NCBI GenBank assembly: GCA_016193065.1
Contig: JACPSX010000001.1
Coordinates: 1-21,069 of the forward strand
Length of the DNA: 21,069 nt
Reading direction: 5' to 3'
Source: Candidatus Tectimicrobiota bacterium
GTDB lineage: Bacteria; JACPSX01
Under the pieces are notes generated by a model. That model had not been told where the DNA came from. It was given only the letters and a program-made list of their open reading frames with translations, and did not search any database. Shown here one piece after another: positions 20,659 to 21,069 of the stretch; the stretch's first letter is position 1, and every line of letters starts with the position of its first letter. Made by a program: the position numbers and the translations under genes.

Positions 20659-21069
20659 TTAGAAGGCGTAGCGGGTGACCACGTAGAGGTTCGCGTTCCC
20701 CTTAAACTGGCCAAACTCGGTGCGGCGCGGCCCGCCGAAGAGATTTACCCCGAAGGTGCCCGACAAGGCATCCGTGATGTTGTATCTAACCTCAGGGTTT
20801 ACATAGTAGTCCCCTTCGTTGGGGCTCGCCAGGGCAAAGAGGCCAAGCCTGAGCGTCTGGTGAAGGAAGAGCTGGGTCAGCCTGACAGTGAGGACGTGTC
20901 GGGCGGCCGGCCGCTCAGGCATCCCCGGGGCCCGCGTGCTTAGGTACTCCCGATGGTCCTCCATTACCTGGACATAGTACTGGGTAGAAAGTGTCAGGTC
21001 CGGCACGATCTCTCGCTGGTATCCAGCGAGGAACCTGACAGAGGAGTTCTTAACGGAAGGATTCCGGCC
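20659..21069 (-). CDS. Outer-membrane beta-barrel protein, C-terminal part (5' end outside window)
   Basis: The last 136 residues are visible; the gene enters from the right edge of the window. Alternating hydrophobic and polar strands are clear: VRFLAGYQREIVPDLTLSTQ, HVLTVRLTQLFLHQTLRLGL, DYYVNPEVRYNITDALSG and NLYVVTRYAF. The final Tyr-Ala-Phe is the typical BamA-recognised end of outer-membrane porins. It resembles uncharacterised barrel proteins found next to DUF1302-type proteins, but the missing N-terminus prevents a firmer name. An internal GTG at 21006 is not the start, since the frame and strand pattern continue to the window edge. It is 50 bp upstream of the DUF2892 candidate, so the two may be cotranscribed. 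Confidence 0.7.
   Translation of the reverse strand, partial: GRNPSVKNSSVRFLAGYQREIVPDLTLSTQYYVQVMEDHREYLSTRAPGMPERPAARHVLTVRLTQLFLHQTLRLGLFALASPNEGDYYVNPEVRYNITDALSGTFGVNLFGGPRRTEFGQFKGNANLYVVTRYAF

Noticed and set aside
1-21069. Genome-wide TGA recoding (for example TGA as Trp or Gly)
   Set aside because: Many intact genes here end in TGA at the expected family length (for example 4346, 5953, 11310, 12256, 13704, 15520), and Trp and Gly use standard codons.

Overview
The window looks like chromosomal DNA from a G+C-rich, uncultured-type Gram-negative bacterium. Evidence for this is an RND efflux pump with a periplasmic adaptor and an outer-membrane beta-barrel protein. The prolyl-tRNA synthetase is of the short archaeal-like type, which is scattered among deep or environmental bacterial lineages. 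Palindromic repeats with the core TTCGACAGGCTCACC / GAGCTTGTCGAA recur between genes; I recall such repeats from many environmental genomes. I cannot fix the phylum from the sequence alone. Ordinary genes here end in TGA at least as often as in TAA or TAG, so TGA is normally a stop.

Layout. (1) 1-2750 is a worn accessory island. It holds a VapC-like PIN toxin cut by the window edge, decayed ORF6N-protein tails, an intact Phd/ParE-type toxin-antitoxin pair, an orphan Phd antitoxin followed by a deleted vapC, and several palindromic repeats. (2) 2750-5953 holds a WYL regulator divergent from a PaaI-like thioesterase, a small exported protein and a Gfo/Idh/MocA oxidoreductase. (3) 6076-10468 is an RND efflux adaptor and permease operon with no outer-membrane channel gene next to it. 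(4) 10615-13704 holds a HAD hydrolase, an Obg/DRG-like GTPase with a TGS domain, and an M20-family protein with substituted metal-ligand motifs. (5) 14090-17147 holds proS, a small coiled-coil protein, and a rhodanese-MoeB/ThiF fusion interrupted by an in-frame TGA. (6) 17144-18235 is a minus-strand phosphofructokinase with a MITE-like element inserted just upstream of its ribosome-binding site. (7) 18427-21069 is a minus-strand run: outer-membrane protein, a tiny DUF2892 membrane protein with an in-frame TGA, a multi-pass membrane protein, and a chromate transporter.

The most striking signal is a pair of candidate selenoproteins about 3.3 kb apart. In both, a TGA sits exactly where the family has its conserved cysteine, and the reading frame continues through the rest of the domain. 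In both, a GC-rich hairpin lies just downstream with a G-rich apical loop starting about 20 nt after the TGA, as expected of a bacterial SECIS element. Both families (rhodanese/MoeB-ThiF and DUF2892) are linked to sulfur transfer, so this neighbourhood may encode selenocysteine versions of a sulfur-relay system. A normal gene caller would report each as a truncated gene or miss it.
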